Below, piece after piece: positions 61,619 through 64,000 of a DNA stretch of 64,000 nt. This DNA comes from Streptomyces sp. QL37 (GTDB lineage: Bacteria; Actinomycetota; Actinomycetes; Streptomycetales; Streptomycetaceae): positions 7,144,605-7,208,604 of the forward strand of contig NZ_PTJS01000001.1 of assembly GCF_002941025.1 (NCBI RefSeq). Reading direction: 5' to 3'. The translations under genes were made by a program, and so were the position numbers. Each line of letters starts with the position of its first letter. Position 1 is the stretch's first letter. The notes beneath the pieces were generated by a model. The model had not been told where the DNA came from and searched no databases. It saw only the letters and a program-made list of their open reading frames with translations.

Positions 61619-62221
61619 ATGGGCCGCGTATCGCAGGCGCAGGCGGAGGAAAACCGCAGGCGGGTGGTGGACACCGCGTCGCGGCTGTTCCGGGAGCAGG
61701 GCACCCACGTCAGCGTCGCGGATCTCATGAAGGCGGCCGGCCTCACCCACGGTGCCTTCTACAAGCAGTTCCCCTCCAAGGAAGCGCTCGTGGATGAGGT
61801 CACCGCCCACGTCTTCGATGAGATCGCGTGGCGCAATGCGGCCGGGCTCGACCGGCACGACGGGCAGCGGGATGCCGCTCAGCGGGCCCTGATCGACGCC
61901 TACCTCTCCGTCGAGCACCGTGACAACGCGGCGGACGGCTGCCCGGTCGCGGCTCTCGCCACCGACATCGCGCGCGGACCCGAAGGCCGCGAGGCGCGCC
62001 GTACCTACGCGGAGGGCGTGGCCGGCTTCGCGGCGTTCCTCGCCCCCGCCGAGGCCGTCGCGGGCGGCGAGGGCGTCGGGGGCGTCGGGGGCGGCGAGGA
62101 CGGCCTCGCCCGGCTGTCCACCCTGGTCGGTGCTCTGGTCCTGTCCCGGGCCACCCAGGGCTCCCCGCTCTCCGAGGAGATCCTCGCCGCCGCGCACGCG
62201 GCCCTGACGGAAGCCGGCTGA
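61619..62221 (+). CDS. TetR-family transcriptional regulator
   Basis: A 200-residue repressor. The helix-turn-helix is VSVADLMKAAGLTHGAFYKQF, cited in part as DLMKAAGLTHGAFYKQF; the C-terminal ligand domain contains DGCPVAALATDIARGP, a block found in regulators of reactive-aldehyde or quinone responses (cysteine included). It has a short glycine repeat (EGVGGVGGGEDG). ATG 61619 follows GGGAGG. It probably represses itself and the divergent SDR-led genes. Confidence 0.92.
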   Translation: MGRVSQAQAEENRRRVVDTASRLFREQGTHVSVADLMKAAGLTHGAFYKQFPSKEALVDEVTAHVFDEIAWRNAAGLDRHDGQRDAAQRALIDAYLSVEHRDNAADGCPVAALATDIARGPEGREARRTYAEGVAGFAAFLAPAEAVAGGEGVGGVGGGEDGLARLSTLVGALVLSRATQGSPLSEEILAAAHAALTEAG

Positions 62222-62500
62222 CCGGGGGCCCGGCGTCGGGCGCCGCGCGGCGTGTGTGCACCGGCCGCACCCGCCTCACGACCACACACCGAAGCCCCGG
62301 AGCCGTGGAACCCGGCGCCCACCCGGCACGACAGCCGGGCCACCGGCATACCCGATACCCTCCCGGAAACGCAGATCGCCCTCCAGTCGCAGCTGACGGG
62401 CGATCACGAAAGAGCAAGGCCAGGTCGTCGGGGGACGCCTCCCGAAGCGAACGGGCCCGATCACCTTTTCGACGCGCGGCGGCGAAACCCCCGCGGTGTC

Positions 62501-62944
62501 TCAGGAACGTACGACGGCGGACGGCTGGCCCTCGCCGCGGCGCCTGGTGGCGAACCTCCGCATCATCGGCTTCTCGACTGGTTCGTACAGCGCCCACGCG
62601 GCGACGACCGAGACTGCCAGGGAGCCCAGAACGAACCCGACGGAACTCAGGTTCGTCGCCCGGAAGCCGAGTCCGATGACGTGGAGGACCACCTGGATCG
62701 CGAAGAAGTGCAGGAGATGGAACGCGTAGGAGATGTTTCCCGGCCAGACCATGACCGGCCCGGACAGTAGAGAACGGCGCTTCTGTACGTCCGATATGGC
62801 CGCCGCTGCTATCAGTACCGCGACCGGGAGGACTCCGACCGCGACGATCGCGTAATCCTTCGGGGCCTTCGACACCACCGCGTAGCCACCTGCGAAATCG
62901 AGCCAGGCCAGCCACAGGGGGGAGTTGGTCCGATGCTTCTCCAA
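62501..62944 (-). pseudogene. C-terminal remnant of an acyltransferase-3 membrane protein
   Basis: A 147-residue open frame matching the last third of the OafA/acyltransferase-3 family: four hydrophobic helices, GNISYAFHLLHFFAIQ and the end ALYEPVEKPMMRRFATRR. The N-terminal helices with the catalytic histidine are absent, and only a TTG (62944) is available as start. The open frame runs on upstream for some codons without family similarity. It is probably a decayed gene, although a short expressed protein cannot be excluded. Confidence 0.6.
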
Positions 62945-63410
62945 CTGCCCGCTGCCGCGCCGCAGCCGAGGAACCGTCGTCGTGTCGTGTGCGTGGCGTG
63001 CATTGCGCGCCCCTCCCGTCAGGTCGTCGGCCTCAGTGTGGGGAGGGGCACTCTGGCACCGCTTGAATCCGGCCAGGGGGCTGATCGGGCCGCGTTGACA
63101 TGGTCCCTGAGCGCTCGTTCAAATGAGAGATGTGGCGCGTGGCACCGGCCAAAGAGAACTGGCCCGGCCGGTGACCGGGCGACCACCCGCACTTTGGGGA
63201 ACACTCCATGCGTTCTCTCCTCACGCTTCTGTCTGACAGGCACCTCGGCGTGCCCGCACCGCTGCTCCAGCCGGCCGTGCTCTTTACCCCGTGTCGCAAC
63301 TGCCGTTTCCGGTAGGCCCGTTTCCCGCGCCTCTCTCGCTGGTACGGCCCCATGCGCACGCACCCCCTCCCCTCCCTCTTCTGTCGCCTCACCAAGGAGT
63401 CCGACCTCGT
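62945..63410. other. Gene-poor region with no supported gene
   Basis: No frame here shows convincing coding features. A 114-codon minus-strand frame (63019-63363) is lysine/arginine rich, has no motif and is probably accidental. The last 20 bases hold the AAGGAG ribosome-binding site of the next gene. The region lies between two damaged loci and may be the scar of a rearrangement. Confidence 0.4.
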
Positions 63411-64000
63411 ATGTCCTTCAATGAGTCCGTCATCGACGAGTTCCGCGCGAACCAGGGAAAGGTCGGCGGCTATTTCGAGGGCAGTGACCTGCTGCTGCTC
63501 ACCACCACCGGCGCCAAGTCGGGCGAGGAGCGGACCACCCCGCTGGGCTATGTGACCCATGACGACGAGCTCTTGGTCGTCGGCTCCAACCTGGGCGGCC
63601 CCAAACACCCCGACTGGTACCACAACGTGCTCGCGAACCCGCTGGTGCAGGTGGAGATCGGCGCCGACGCCTTCGAGGCGGTCGCGGTGCCGGCCGAAGG
63701 CGCGGACCGCGACCGGCTGTTCGCGCACGTGGTGGCCTCGGAGCCGGGCTACGGCGAGTACCAGGAGAACACCAGCCGTGTCCTGCCCGTGGTGGCGTTG
63801 CAGAGGAGCGACCCCGCTCCGGGGGAGGGCCCGGCGGAGGTGCGGAGCCTGGCCGACAAGGTGGTCGAGGTGCACGTGTGGCTGCGCGGGCAGTTGCGGC
63901 ACGTGAGTGCCGAGGTGGACGAGTACTTCGCGAAGGCTGCCGCGCACGAAGGCGAGGGGGCGGTGCCGACGGTGGGGCTCGGGCCAGATCCGCCAGCACT
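63411..64000 (+). CDS. F420-dependent nitroreductase/quinone-reductase family protein, 3' end outside window
   Basis: The open frame starts at ATG 63411 after AAGGAG and runs to the window edge. Residues 1-145 form a deazaflavin-type (DDN-like) domain: LLLLTTTGAKSGEERTTPLGY, GGPKHPDWYHNVLANPLV. These use coenzyme F420 or F420-like flavins. After an acidic linker the sequence continues VVEVHVWLRGQLRHVSAEVDEYF, which resembles the first helix of a hemerythrin-type domain; a DDN-hemerythrin fusion is suspected but the end is missing. Confidence 0.85.
   Translation, partial: MSFNESVIDEFRANQGKVGGYFEGSDLLLLTTTGAKSGEERTTPLGYVTHDDELLVVGSNLGGPKHPDWYHNVLANPLVQVEIGADAFEAVAVPAEGADRDRLFAHVVASEPGYGEYQENTSRVLPVVALQRSDPAPGEGPAEVRSLADKVVEVHVWLRGQLRHVSAEVDEYFAKAAAHEGEGAVPTVGLGPDPPA

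Noticed and set aside
63104-63125. GAGCGCTC palindrome with a nearby TTCAAATGA as a TetR-type operator
   Set aside because: The dyad is only eight bases and no regulator gene lies adjacent; too weak to report as a site.
63019-63363. A 114-codon minus-strand frame in the gap before the F420-type gene
   Set aside because: No motif, no ribosome-binding site and an odd composition; most likely accidental.

Overview
The window is a 64 kb piece of an actinobacterial chromosome, almost certainly Streptomyces. It is very GC-rich and dense, with many GTG starts and stop/start overlaps of 1-4 bases. The gene order (proteasome prcBA, pafA, pafBC, tatAC, helY, then an osmolyte transporter, glnA4-type genes, infC-rpmI-rplT, a TrmH methylase, a histidine kinase and pheST) matches, as I recall it, the core region of S. 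coelicolor around SCO1644 down to SCO1593. No rRNA, tRNA, CRISPR array, insertion sequence or prophage was seen.

Layout. (1) 1-14.5 kb: protein quality control and export: the end of prcB, prcA, a divergent LacI/MFS pair, pafA, two FKBP-type prolyl isomerases, pafB-pafC, two tiny genes, tatA-tatC, a lipid kinase and the HelY helicase. (2) 14.6-15.9 kb: an SPW-repeat membrane protein and an ADP-ribosylglycohydrolase gene broken by an internal deletion. (3) 15.9-27.6 kb: a SigK/RskA-type extracytoplasmic stress cluster: fasciclin lipoprotein, membrane-anchored molybdopterin oxidoreductase, a divergent five-gene lipid-modification operon (flavin oxidoreductase, DUF1365, two cyclopropane/methyl-fatty-acid synthases, DUF1295), anti-sigma and sigma factor, then an ABA4-like/membrane-protein pair divergent from a MerR regulator. 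Three promoters here share the pattern CCAATCC-N15-CCGAA(T/C), one before each transcription unit that the sigma factor would be expected to serve. (4) 27.6-34.9 kb: an iron-regulated siderophore-interacting protein, a 5'-3' exonuclease, a glycine-betaine-type ABC system whose permease carries two fused substrate-binding domains, an XRE-cupin regulator and a metal-receptor protein. (5) 34.9-43.2 kb: SLAC1/TehA-type transporter with LysR regulator, then a gamma-glutamylation catabolic cluster (PuuD-like hydrolase, FadR-type regulator, glnA4-like ligase, aldehyde dehydrogenase, SDR) with the same 21-bp operator candidate before the hydrolase and the ligase. (6) 43.2-48.9 kb: a PLP racemase/aldolase-like protein, a mycosin-like protease with its partner, a beta-lactamase-fold protein, SseB and DUF1844 proteins. 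(7) 49-57 kb: infC-rpmI-rplT, TrmH, histidine kinase, pheST. (8) 57-64 kb: a TPR regulator, a Nudix hydrolase with a TTA codon, a TetR-controlled oxidoreductase module whose aldo/keto reductase gene is decayed, an acyltransferase remnant and the start of an F420-type nitroreductase.

The most rewarding parts are the SigK-type regulon, with three matching promoters written into the DNA, and the glnA4/puuD operator pair. Both are directly testable. Functions of the lipid operon product and of the DUF proteins remain unknown. Coordinates of regulatory sites were read by eye; no searches or folding calculations were run.
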